From contig JAEZSU010000258.1 in the NCBI GenBank assembly GCA_023421635.1, positions 1 to 6,746 on the forward strand: a stretch of 6,746 bases of DNA. Direction: 5' to 3'. The stretch comes from Actinomycetes bacterium (GTDB lineage Bacteria; Actinomycetota; Actinomycetes; Actinomycetales; Microbacteriaceae). Position numbers and translations under genes: made by a program. Of this stretch, positions 1 to 5,575 are shown piece by piece. Position 1 is the stretch's first letter, and each line of letters starts with the position of its first letter. The notes beneath the pieces were generated by a model. It worked only from the letters and a program-made list of their open reading frames with translations. It searched no databases and had not been told where the DNA came from.

Positions 1-372
1 GCGCAGGATGATGCCGAAGATCCAGTTGATCAGGGTGATGACCAGTGCCGCCACGACGCCCAGCCAGAACCCCTCGACCCGCAGGCCCCAGTCCCAGAAG
101 CTCGTGATCCACGCCGTCAGCCACAGCAGGAACCCGTTCACGATGAGCGAGAACAGGCCGAGCGTGAGGATGTACAGCGGGAAGGTGAGCACCTTCAGCA
201 CCGTGCCGACCACGGTGTTCACCAGGGCGAAGATCGCGGCGACCGCGAGGAGCGACAGCACCAGCTGCAGCGTCTCCCCGGGGGCGAAGGCGATGATGCC
301 GACCCCCAGCGGCAGCAGGGTGACGACCCAGATCGCGAAGGCGTTGACGACCACTCGGATGACGAATCGCAT
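1..372 (-). CDS. Four-helix membrane protein, phage holin family (PF04020-like), C-terminus cut by window edge
   Basis: Reading leftward from an ATG at 372-370, the frame stays open for 124 codons to the window edge without a stop. The product is almost wholly hydrophobic, with four predicted membrane segments at about residues 5-28, 36-56, 60-86 and 101-122. The segment LTFPLYILTLGLFSLIVNG (residues 62-80) matches the hallmark of the 'mycobacterial 4-TMS phage holin' family (PF04020, YvlD-like). Members are usually about 115-135 residues, so only a few residues are probably missing. Despite the name, these are chromosomal proteins of unknown role and no phage genes are nearby. There is no Shine-Dalgarno before the ATG. 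On this strand the hexamer CACACT lies 6 nt upstream of it, so a leaderless start is possible but weakly supported. It is divergent from the aminotransferase gene, with 59 bp between their start codons. Family assignment is fairly sure; function is unknown. Confidence 0.85.
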   Translation of the reverse strand, partial: MRFVIRVVVNAFAIWVVTLLPLGVGIIAFAPGETLQLVLSLLAVAAIFALVNTVVGTVLKVLTFPLYILTLGLFSLIVNGFLLWLTAWITSFWDWGLRVEGFWLGVVAALVITLINWIFGIILR

Positions 373-419
373 GGCGTCAGTGTGGCACGGCCGGCGGTGG
401 CACCGCGCGACCTGGCTCC

Positions 420-425
420 TAGACT
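420..425 (+). promoter_or_regulatory. Putative -10 element (TAGACT) for a leaderless aminotransferase transcript
   Basis: TAGACT fits the actinobacterial -10 pattern TANNNT and ends 6 nt before the GTG at 432. Transcription would therefore start at or within a base or two of the start codon. No Shine-Dalgarno sequence lies between it and the GTG, which agrees with a leaderless mRNA. I see no convincing -35 hexamer at the right distance. This is a pattern-based inference. Confidence 0.55.
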
Positions 426-431
426 CGACGG

Positions 432-1535
432 GTGACCGAGCCGATCCCCGTCCGCATCCGTCCCGAGATCGCCGCGCTGCCCACGTACAAGCAGGGCAAG
501 CAGGCCGGTGCCGACGCGTTCAAACTCTCCAGCAACGAGAACCCCTTCGACCCGCTGCCGCACGTGGTCGATGCGCTCCGATCGCAGGTCGCGGCGAACC
601 GCTACCCGGACGCGAGCGCCGCACGGCTCGCCGCCCGCCTCGCCGAGCGGTACGGCGTGGCGCCGGAAGAGGTGCACGTCGCCGCCGGCAGCGTGTCGAT
701 CCTCTACCAGCTCGTGCAGGCGGCGGCCGGCCCCGGCGACGAGGTCATCTACGGCTGGCGCTCGTTCGAGGCCTACCCGCTGCTGTCGGTGGTCGCAGGG
801 GCCACCCGGGTCGAGGTGCCGCTCACCGCGCACGGCCGGCACGACCTGCCCGCGATGGCGGCCGCGGTCACCGACCGTACCCGCGTCATCATCGTGTGCA
901 GCCCGAACAACCCGACCGGCCCGGTGGTCACGCAGGCCGAGTTCGACGAGTTCGTCGCCCTCGTGCCCTCCGACGTGCTCATCGTGCTCGACGAGGCGTA
1001 CGCCGAGTTCGTGACCCGCGAGGACGCGGTCGACGGGCTGCGCGAACTCGGGGTGATCCGCCCCAACGTGGTGGCGCTGCGCACCTTCTCCAAGGCGTAC
1101 GGGCTGGCGGGCCTGCGCATCGGCTACGCCGTCGGGCACCGCCGCGTGCTGGACGCCGCGCGGGCCACCACCATCCCGCTCTCGGTCACCGCGACCGCCG
1201 AGACCGCCGCGCTCGCCAGCCTGGATGCCGAAGCCGAGCTGCTCGACCGGGTGCACGCCATCGCCGAGCGCCGTGACCGCCTCGCCGAGGCGCTGCGGGA
1301 GGCCGGCTGGGCGGTCCCGGAGGCGCAGGGCAACTTCGTCTGGCTGCCCACCGGCGCCGAGACGGCGGCCGCGGCGGCGGCGTTCGACGCCGGCGGGATC
1401 ATCGTCCGCGCCTTCCCGGGCGACGGGCTGCGGATCTCCGTGGGCGAGGAGGAGTCTGTAGAGAAGGTCACACGGATCGCGGCATCCGTTGTCGAGACCC
1501 TTCCAGAGCGGCATCCGGGGCGGCGGCTACGGTAG
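432..1535 (+). CDS. hisC: PLP-dependent aminotransferase, HisC/Pat type (aromatic or histidinol-phosphate aminotransferase)
   Basis: A class I/II fold-type I aminotransferase of 367 residues, usual length for HisC/Pat. Visible motifs are KLSSNENPF (31-39), the cofactor-binding turn AAGSVS (84-89), CSPNNPTGP (156-164), DEAYAEF (187-193) with the pyridine-nitrogen Asp187 and Tyr190, [15 protein letters not shown] (218-232) with Schiff-base Lys221 and phosphate-contacting Arg229, and RISVG (334-338) with the carboxylate-binding Arg334. It catalyses PLP-dependent transfer of an amino group between an amino acid and a 2-oxo acid in the cytosol. The segment GWRSFEAYP (108-116) and the overall pattern recall the HisC2/Pat branch of mycobacteria and corynebacteria, which favours aromatic amino acids. 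No other histidine gene is nearby, and E1alpha starts only 5 nt after the stop. I therefore prefer an aromatic or general 2-oxoacid transaminase role over histidine biosynthesis. The GTG at 432 is chosen because the -10-like TAGACT sits 6 nt before it and homologues start at this point. Substrate is inferred; the fold and family are certain. Confidence 0.93.
   Translation: MTEPIPVRIRPEIAALPTYKQGKQAGADAFKLSSNENPFDPLPHVVDALRSQVAANRYPDASAARLAARLAERYGVAPEEVHVAAGSVSILYQLVQAAAGPGDEVIYGWRSFEAYPLLSVVAGATRVEVPLTAHGRHDLPAMAAAVTDRTRVIIVCSPNNPTGPVVTQAEFDEFVALVPSDVLIVLDEAYAEFVTREDAVDGLRELGVIRPNVVALRTFSKAYGLAGLRIGYAVGHRRVLDAARATTIPLSVTATAETAALASLDAEAELLDRVHAIAERRDRLAEALREAGWAVPEAQGNFVWLPTGAETAAAAAAFDAGGIIVRAFPGDGLRISVGEEESVEKVTRIAASVVETLPERHPGRRLR
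1528..1533 (+). promoter_or_regulatory. Possible -10 element (TACGGT) for a leaderless E1alpha transcript
   Basis: TACGGT fits TANNNT and ends 7 nt before the GTG at 1541, the spacing expected of a leaderless promoter. It overlaps the stop codon of the aminotransferase gene. The only Shine-Dalgarno-like run, AGGAA at 1534-1538, is 2 nt from the GTG, too close to work normally. No -35 is evident. Chance is a real alternative for so short a pattern, and read-through from upstream with translational coupling would also explain expression. Confidence 0.3.
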
Positions 1536-1540
1536 GAACC

Positions 1541-2695
1541 GTGACCCCAGCCGACACGACGAACCTCGTGCCCGCCGACGGCCCGGACCTCGTCCGGGTG
1601 CTGGCCGCGGACGGATCGTTCGCCCCCACGCCGGCGGCGGAGCCGTACCTCGACCTCATCGCCGGACTCGGCGACGCGGACCTCGAGACCTTCTACCGCG
1701 ACATGGCCGTGATCCGGGCGTTCGACCGGCAGGCGACCAACCTGCAGCGGCAGGGTCACCTGGCGCTGTGGCCGCCGAGCCTGGGCCAGGAGGCGGCGCA
1801 GGTGGGCTCGGCCCGCGCAGCGCGCGCGCAGGACCACATCTTCCCCTCGTACCGCGAACACGTCGTGTGCCGCATCCGGGGCGTCGATCTGCTCGACATC
1901 ATCCGGGTGATGCGCGGGCTCACCCACGGCGGGTGGGACCCGTTCGACCCGAAGCACGGCAACACGCACATCTACACGCTCGTGCTGGGGTCGCAGACCC
2001 TGCACGCCACCGGGTTCGCGATGGGCCTCGCCTTCGACGGCAAGAGCGGCTCGGGCGACCTCGACCGCGACGAGGCCGTCATCGTCTACTACGGCGACGG
2101 CGCCTCCAGCCAGGGCGACGTGCACGAGTCGATGGTGTTCGCCGCGAGCTTCAACACCCCCGAGGTGTTCTTCCTGCAGAACAACCAGTGGGCCATCTCG
2201 GTGCCGGTGCGCACGCAGTCCCCGGCCCCGCTGCACGCTCGTGCCGCCGGGTACGGGATGCCCAGCATCCAGGTCGACGGCAACGACGTGCTCGCGAGCT
2301 ACGCGGTGACCAAGCGCGCACTCGACGAGGCGCGCTCCGGCGCCGGTCCCCGCGCGATCGAGGCGATGACCTACCGGATGGGCGCGCACACCACGAGCGA
2401 CGACCCCACGAAGTACCGCACCGGCGACGAGGAGGCGGCGTGGGAGCGGCGCGACCCGATCGCCCGCATGCACGCGTACCTGCGCTCCCGCGGCGCGAGC
2501 GACGCGTTCTTCGCCGACGTGGATGCGGAGGCCGCCGCCTTCGCCGAAGACGTGCGCGTGCGCACGGTCGCGCTCGGCGGACTCGAGGCGGACGGCATGT
2601 TCGCCCACGTGTACAGCGAACCCCACCCCCTCATGGAGCAGCAGCGCGCCTGGCTCGCCGAGTACGAGGCGTCGTTCGGGGAGGGCGAGGCATGA
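1541..2695 (+). CDS. bkdA: 2-oxoacid dehydrogenase E1 component, alpha subunit (probably branched-chain)
   Basis: The alpha subunit of a heterotetrameric, thiamine diphosphate-dependent E1 that decarboxylates a 2-oxo acid and reductively acylates the lipoyl group of E2. The 384 residues hold the TPP/Mg motif, which starts with GDGASSQGD (185-193) and ends with LQNNQWAIS (212-220; Asn214-Asn215). The loop MGAHTTSDDPTKYR (280-293) corresponds to the mammalian BCKDH phosphorylation loop: His283 matches the active-site His, and Thr284 takes the place of the regulated Ser. Other family-typical segments are SLGQEAAQVG (80-89) and FPSYREHVV (101-109). The GTG start lies 5 nt after the aminotransferase stop, and the 3' end overlaps E1beta by 4 nt, so the subunits are probably co-translated. 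AceE-type homodimeric E1 normally serves pyruvate in actinobacteria, so a branched-chain substrate is favoured. Pyruvate or acetoin dehydrogenase (PdhA, AcoA) cannot be excluded from sequence alone. Confidence 0.92.
   Translation: MTPADTTNLVPADGPDLVRVLAADGSFAPTPAAEPYLDLIAGLGDADLETFYRDMAVIRAFDRQATNLQRQGHLALWPPSLGQEAAQVGSARAARAQDHIFPSYREHVVCRIRGVDLLDIIRVMRGLTHGGWDPFDPKHGNTHIYTLVLGSQTLHATGFAMGLAFDGKSGSGDLDRDEAVIVYYGDGASSQGDVHESMVFAASFNTPEVFFLQNNQWAISVPVRTQSPAPLHARAAGYGMPSIQVDGNDVLASYAVTKRALDEARSGAGPRAIEAMTYRMGAHTTSDDPTKYRTGDEEAAWERRDPIARMHAYLRSRGASDAFFADVDAEAAAFAEDVRVRTVALGGLEADGMFAHVYSEPHPLMEQQRAWLAEYEASFGEGEA
2679..2684 (+). promoter_or_regulatory. Ribosome binding site of the E1beta gene, inside the E1alpha coding sequence
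   Basis: GGGAGG lies 7 nt upstream of the ATG at 2692, within the last codons of E1alpha. Together with the ATGA stop/start overlap it supports this ATG and suggests coupled translation of the two subunits in equal amounts. Confidence 0.6.
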
Positions 2696-3675
2696 CCGAC
2701 ACCACCACCATGCCGATGAGCAAGGCCCTCAACGCGGGCCTGCGCGCCGCGATGGAACGCGACGACCACGTGCTGCTCATGGGCGAGGACATCGGCCCGC
2801 TCGGCGGCGTCTTCCGCATCACCGAGGGGCTGCAGGCTGACTTCGGCCCGCAGCGGGTCATCGACACCCCCCTGGCGGAGTCGGGCATCGTCGGCACCGC
2901 CATCGGCCTGGCGATGGCCGGGTTCCGCCCGGTGTGCGAGATCCAGTTCGACGGCTTCGTGTACCCGGCGTTCGACCAGATCACCAGCCAGCTCGCGAAG
3001 ATCACGAACCGGCACGAGGGCGCCCTGCGCATGCCGGTGGTCATCCGCATCCCCTACGGCGGGCACATCGGCGCGATCGAGCACCACCAGGAGAGCCCCG
3101 AGGCGTACTTCACGCACACCGCGGGGCTGCGGGTCGTGAGCCCGTCCACCCCGAACGACGCCTATTGGATGATCCAGGACGCGATCACCTCGGACGACCC
3201 GGTGATCTTCCTCGAGCCGAAGAGCCGCTACTGGCCCAAGGGCGAGGTCGACCTGTCGGAGCGTGCGCTGCCGCTGCACGCCTCCCGCATCGTCCGCCGC
3301 GGCACCGATGTGACCCTCGTCGGTCACGGCGCCATGGTCGCGACGCTGCTGCAGGCCGCCGCGCTCGCCGAGTCCGAGGGGATCTCGGCCGAGGTCGTCG
3401 ACCTGCGGTCGCTGTCGCCGGTCGACTACGGGCCCATCCTCGACTCGGTGCGCCGCACCGGCCGGATGGTCTACGCGCAGGAGGCGCCCGGGTTCACCTC
3501 CCTCGGCTCCGAGATCGCGGCGACCGTCGCGGAGCAGGCGTTCTACGCGCTCGAGGCTCCCGTCCTCCGGGTGTCCGGGTTCGACACCCCCTTCCCGCCC
3601 GCGAAGCTCGAGGGCCTGTACCTCCCGGATGCCGACCGCATCCTCGAGGCCGTCGACCGCGCCCTGGCCTACTGA
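2692..3675 (+). CDS. bkdB: 2-oxoacid dehydrogenase E1 component, beta subunit (probably branched-chain)
   Basis: The partner of E1alpha in the alpha2beta2 thiamine diphosphate enzyme. Its 327 residues are the usual family length, with an N-terminal pyrimidine-binding domain (about 1-185) and a C-terminal transketolase-like domain (about 195-320). Visible motifs are LLMGEDIGPLGGVFRIT (28-44), DTPLAESGIVGTAIGLAMAG (58-77) with Glu63, the conserved Glu that activates the TPP aminopyrimidine ring, and HHQESPEAYF (131-140) with His132 matching the active-site His of human BCKDH beta. The C-terminal domain carries VVDLRSLSPVD (235-245) and the conserved FDTPFPPAKLEGLYLPD (297-313). The ATG at 2692 overlaps the E1alpha stop by 4 nt and has a good Shine-Dalgarno. 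After the stop comes a 109-nt spacer with a long palindrome, then E2. The family is certain; the substrate is inferred from context as for E1alpha. Confidence 0.94.
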   Translation: MTDTTTMPMSKALNAGLRAAMERDDHVLLMGEDIGPLGGVFRITEGLQADFGPQRVIDTPLAESGIVGTAIGLAMAGFRPVCEIQFDGFVYPAFDQITSQLAKITNRHEGALRMPVVIRIPYGGHIGAIEHHQESPEAYFTHTAGLRVVSPSTPNDAYWMIQDAITSDDPVIFLEPKSRYWPKGEVDLSERALPLHASRIVRRGTDVTLVGHGAMVATLLQAAALAESEGISAEVVDLRSLSPVDYGPILDSVRRTGRMVYAQEAPGFTSLGSEIAATVAEQAFYALEAPVLRVSGFDTPFPPAKLEGLYLPDADRILEAVDRALAY

Positions 3676-3688
3676 CCCCCACCCCTGA

Positions 3689-3761
3689 CCGCGAGATGGA
3701 GACTGGACGCCGAGATCGCGGGGAAACCCCACGGGCTCGGAGCGCAGCACCCATCTCGCGG
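3689..3761. repeat. 73-nt imperfect palindrome (35-bp arms, AAA loop) between the E1beta and E2 genes
   Basis: The element is symmetric about position 3725. The ends are an 11-bp perfect inverted repeat (CCGCGAGATGG at 3689-3699 with its complement at 3751-3761). Inside, CTG (3703-3705) pairs with CAG (3745-3747), CCGAG (3710-3714) with CTCGG (3736-3740), and GGGG (3720-3723) with CCCC (3727-3730) around a loop AAA (3724-3726). All internal loops are equal on both sides, so the whole element folds in register: 26 Watson-Crick pairs plus one G-T of 35. It starts 14 nt after the E1beta stop and ends 23 nt before the E2 start codon. No T-run follows, so it is not a classic intrinsic terminator. 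It could be a dispersed REP/MITE-like element, or an mRNA hairpin protecting the upstream message or tuning E1 against E2. The structure is seen directly; the function is unknown. Confidence 0.85.
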
Positions 3762-3773
3762 ACCGGGACGGCG

Positions 3774-3779
3774 AAAGGA
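3774..3779 (+). promoter_or_regulatory. Ribosome binding site of the E2 gene
   Basis: AAAGGA lies 5 nt upstream of the ATG at 3785 and supports that start. It falls outside the preceding palindrome, leaving it free of the hairpin. Confidence 0.65.
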
Positions 3780-3784
3780 ACACG

Positions 3785-5152
3785 ATGAGCAGCCAGACCT
3801 TCCACCTGCCGGACGTCGGCGAGGGCCTCACCGAGGCCGAGATCGTGCAGTGGCGCGTGGCCGCCGGTGACACCGTCGCGGTCAACGACGTGCTCGTCGA
3901 GATCGAGACCGCCAAGTCGCTCGTCGAACTGCCCTCGCCGTTCTCGGGCACCGTCGGCGAGCTCCTCGTGCCCGAGGGGACGACGGTCGAGGTCGGCGCC
4001 CCCATCATCACCATCGCGACGACCTCGGGCACCGCGGCCGACGAGGCGCCGCTGCCTGCCGACCACCCGCACGCGGAGGGATCGGGCTCGGTGCTCGTGG
4101 GCTACGGCGCGGCCGGCGAGGTGGCCTCGCGCCGACGGAAGCCCGCGCAGCGACCCGCCGTCACCGCCGCGGGCGTGATAGCCAAGCCCCCGATCCGCAA
4201 GCTCGCCCGCGACCTCGGGGTGGAGCTGTCCGCCGTGACGCCCACGGGCGAGGGCGGCGAGGTCACCCGCGACGACGTCGTCCGTCACGCGTCGCAGGCG
4301 TCCGTGTTCCGCAACATCGAGACCCCGGAATGGCCCGAGGTGCGCGAGGAGCGCATCCCCGTCGCCCCCGAGGTCGCCGCATCCGCCGTCGCGCCACCCA
4401 TCCAGGCGGCATCCACCTCGCCCCGCGTCGCCGTCGCCCCCGCCGGGGAGCGCGAGGAGGCGATCCCGGTCAAGGGCGTGCGCAAGGCCACCTCGAGCGC
4501 CATGGTCCGCTCGGCCTACACCGCGCCGCACGTGTCGGTGTGGACCGACGTCGACGCCACCCGAACGATGGAGCTCGTCAAACGGCTGAAGAGCTCGCCC
4601 GACTTCGCCGACGTGAAGGTGTCGCCGCTGCTCATCGTGGCGCGGGCGGTCATGTGGGCCGTGCGCCGCACGCCCATGGTCAACGCCGCATGGATCGACC
4701 TCGAGGACGGCAGCGCCGAGATCCGGGTGCGCCACTTCGTGAACCTCGGCATCGCGGCCGCGACCCCGCGGGGCCTGCTCGTGCCGAACATCAAGGACGC
4801 GCAGAACCTCAACATGCGCGAACTCGCCCACGCGCTGCAGAACCTCACCGCCACCGCGCGCGAGGGCCGCACGCCCCCGGCCGATCAGCAGGGCGGCACG
4901 ATCACGATCACGAACATCGGCGTCTTCGGGATGGATGCGGGCACGCCCATCATCAACCCCGGCGAGTCCGGCATCATCGCGATGGGCGCGATCCGGCAGA
5001 AGCCGTGGGTCGTCGACGGCGAGGTCCGCCCCCGCTGGGTCACCACGGTCTCGGGCTCGTTCGACCACCGCGTGATCGACGGCGACGGCATGAGCCGGTT
5101 CGTCGCCGACGTCGCCTCCGTGCTGGAGGAGCCCGCGCTGCTGCTCGACTGA
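3785..5152 (+). CDS. bkdC: 2-oxoacid dehydrogenase E2 component, dihydrolipoamide acyltransferase (probably branched-chain)
   Basis: The E2 core of the complex: its swinging lipoyl arm takes the acyl group from E1 and transfers it to CoA. The 455 residues show three domains. A single lipoyl domain (about 3-78) has the motif [17 protein letters not shown] (39-55) with lipoylated Lys44. A peripheral-subunit binding domain follows (about 134-168: [18 protein letters not shown], then [12 protein letters not shown]) and would hold E1 and/or E3. After a Pro/Ala/Val-rich linker (about 185-225), the catalytic domain (about 226-455) ends with [13 protein letters not shown] (423-435), in which His428 and Asp432 form the HxxxDG acyltransferase motif. 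The ATG has a good ribosome binding site. No E3 gene follows, so E3 must come from elsewhere. A lipoic acid supply is required. The single lipoyl domain fits BkdC-type E2 better than the multi-lipoyl pyruvate or 2-oxoglutarate E2 (SucB) of actinobacteria. No terminator is obvious after the stop. Confidence 0.93.
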   Translation: MSSQTFHLPDVGEGLTEAEIVQWRVAAGDTVAVNDVLVEIETAKSLVELPSPFSGTVGELLVPEGTTVEVGAPIITIATTSGTAADEAPLPADHPHAEGSGSVLVGYGAAGEVASRRRKPAQRPAVTAAGVIAKPPIRKLARDLGVELSAVTPTGEGGEVTRDDVVRHASQASVFRNIETPEWPEVREERIPVAPEVAASAVAPPIQAASTSPRVAVAPAGEREEAIPVKGVRKATSSAMVRSAYTAPHVSVWTDVDATRTMELVKRLKSSPDFADVKVSPLLIVARAVMWAVRRTPMVNAAWIDLEDGSAEIRVRHFVNLGIAAATPRGLLVPNIKDAQNLNMRELAHALQNLTATAREGRTPPADQQGGTITITNIGVFGMDAGTPIINPGESGIIAMGAIRQKPWVVDGEVRPRWVTTVSGSFDHRVIDGDGMSRFVADVASVLEEPALLLD

Positions 5153-5209
5153 GCCCGTCGCCTCGACTGCTCCACGCCGGGGCCGGCCGGGACCACTTCC
5201 GTCCACCCG

Positions 5210-5237
5210 TTGCCGTCGTCGTGTCTCGTGGTTGACT
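5210..5237 (+). promoter_or_regulatory. Weak candidate promoter for the small ABM-like gene
   Basis: TTGCCG (5210-5215) and TTGACT (5232-5237) are separated by 16 nt, and the second hexamer ends 7 nt before the ATG at 5245. This is the same layout as the other putative leaderless starts here, but the -10 lacks the key A at its second position. No Shine-Dalgarno is visible before the ATG. The rest of the 92-nt gap (5153-5244) shows no terminator or other structure that I can support. Confidence 0.25.
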
Positions 5238-5244
5238 GCGCCGC

Positions 5245-5526
5245 ATGACCTTCGCCGTCGACTCCGTGCATTCACCCAAGCCCGAGCACCGGGAAGCGGT
5301 GCTCGACTCGATGCGGCGCTCCAGTCGGGTCGCTCGCCGACAGGCGGGGCTGGAGTGGACGGGCGTCGTGGACGACGCGAGCGGCCGGTTCGTCGGCATC
5401 GCCGTGTGGGAGTCGGAGGAGGCCGCCGTGGCGGCCCGACCGGCGCTGATGGCCGAGGTCGGCGACGACCCGTTCACCACCTGGGATGAGCGACCGATCG
5501 AAGGCTTCCGAGGCGAGGTCCACTGA
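5245..5526 (+). CDS. Small ferredoxin-like-fold protein, antibiotic biosynthesis monooxygenase (ABM)-like
   Basis: A 93-residue soluble protein with no signal peptide or membrane segment. It has the spacing of a dimeric alpha/beta barrel protein of the ABM/Dabb type: a first strand (about 2-9), HSPKPEHREAVLDSMRR (9-25) as turn and helix, LEWTGVVDD (36-44), FVGIAVWESEEAAVAARPAL (49-68) as strand plus helix, and a tail with DDPFTTWDERP (74-84). The WESEEA stretch and the DDPF tail are familiar from actinobacterial proteins annotated 'antibiotic biosynthesis monooxygenase'. That label is usually nominal: members include quinol monooxygenases, haem-degrading proteins and many of unknown function. 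An in-frame TGA at 5233-5235 leaves ATG 5245 as the first conventional start. It sits 92 nt after the E2 gene and 13 nt before the zinc operator, with no clear functional link to either. The gene is real by codon bias and fold pattern; its activity is unknown. Confidence 0.75.
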   Translation: MTFAVDSVHSPKPEHREAVLDSMRRSSRVARRQAGLEWTGVVDDASGRFVGIAVWESEEAAVAARPALMAEVGDDPFTTWDERPIEGFRGEVH

Positions 5527-5538
5527 GCCGACACGGAT

Positions 5539-5568
5539 TTGAGAATCATTATCACTAATGCGTAGGGT
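5539..5568 (+). promoter_or_regulatory. Putative promoter of the zinc uptake operon
   Basis: TTGAGA (5539-5544) as -35 and TAGGGT (5563-5568) as -10 are separated by 18 nt. The -10 fits TANNNT and ends 7 nt before the ATG at 5576, so the transcript would begin at or next to that start codon (leaderless). The operator at 5540-5554 covers the -35 and part of the spacer, a position suited to repression by blocking RNA polymerase. Confidence 0.55.
5540..5554. promoter_or_regulatory. Fur-family operator, probably a Zur box
   Basis: TGAGAATCATTATCA is a 7-1-7 inverted repeat in which six of seven pairs match. It differs from the general Fur-family consensus TGATAATNATTATCA at only one defined position (G for T at base 4). 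It is a conspicuous A/T-rich island in very GC-rich DNA and sits immediately before a zinc-type binding protein gene, overlapping the putative promoter. From that context I read it as a Zur (zinc uptake repressor) site, active as a repressor site when zinc is plentiful. Fur or a manganese-sensing relative would bind similar sequences and is the alternative. Confidence 0.8.
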
Positions 5569-5575
5569 GATGGGC

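Noticed and set aside
1..372. Treating the 'phage holin' as evidence of a prophage
   Set aside because: The family is named after a weak similarity and is a common chromosomal gene in actinobacteria. No endolysin, structural, integrase or attachment sequences are present.
8..1276. A long plus-strand open frame across the holin gene and the aminotransferase gene
   Set aside because: Its product is a low-complexity Arg/Pro/Ala-rich string without domains, and it runs antisense to one gene and out of frame through another. It is a high-GC shadow.
1489..2691. A 728-codon frame that would fuse about 400 extra residues to the N-terminus of E1beta
   Set aside because: The added part is out of frame with the clear E1alpha gene and is Arg/Pro-rich noise. 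E1beta starts properly at ATG 2692 with a Shine-Dalgarno and normal family length.
3689..3761. Reading the palindrome as an intrinsic terminator separating E1beta from E2
   Set aside because: No T-run follows, the hairpin has several internal loops, and E2 belongs functionally with E1 and has its own ribosome binding site just after. A partial attenuating effect remains possible.
5177..5190. GC-rich short palindrome (GGCCGGCC region) after the E2 gene as a terminator
   Set aside because: Self-complementary GGCCGGCC strings are common by chance in such GC-rich DNA. There is no proper loop and no T-tract.
1124..5275. Very long minus-strand open frames (about 500-590 codons) antisense to the aminotransferase and bkd genes
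   Set aside because: In high-GC DNA the antisense frames rarely meet stops. The translations are compositionally biased and without motifs, while the plus-strand genes have complete family motifs.
5558..5575. Using the upstream ATG at 5558 as the start of the zinc-binding lipoprotein
   Set aside because: It would place the start codon upstream of the best -10 (5563-5568) and only 3 nt after the operator, without a Shine-Dalgarno. The ATG at 5576 gives a complete lipoprotein signal peptide.
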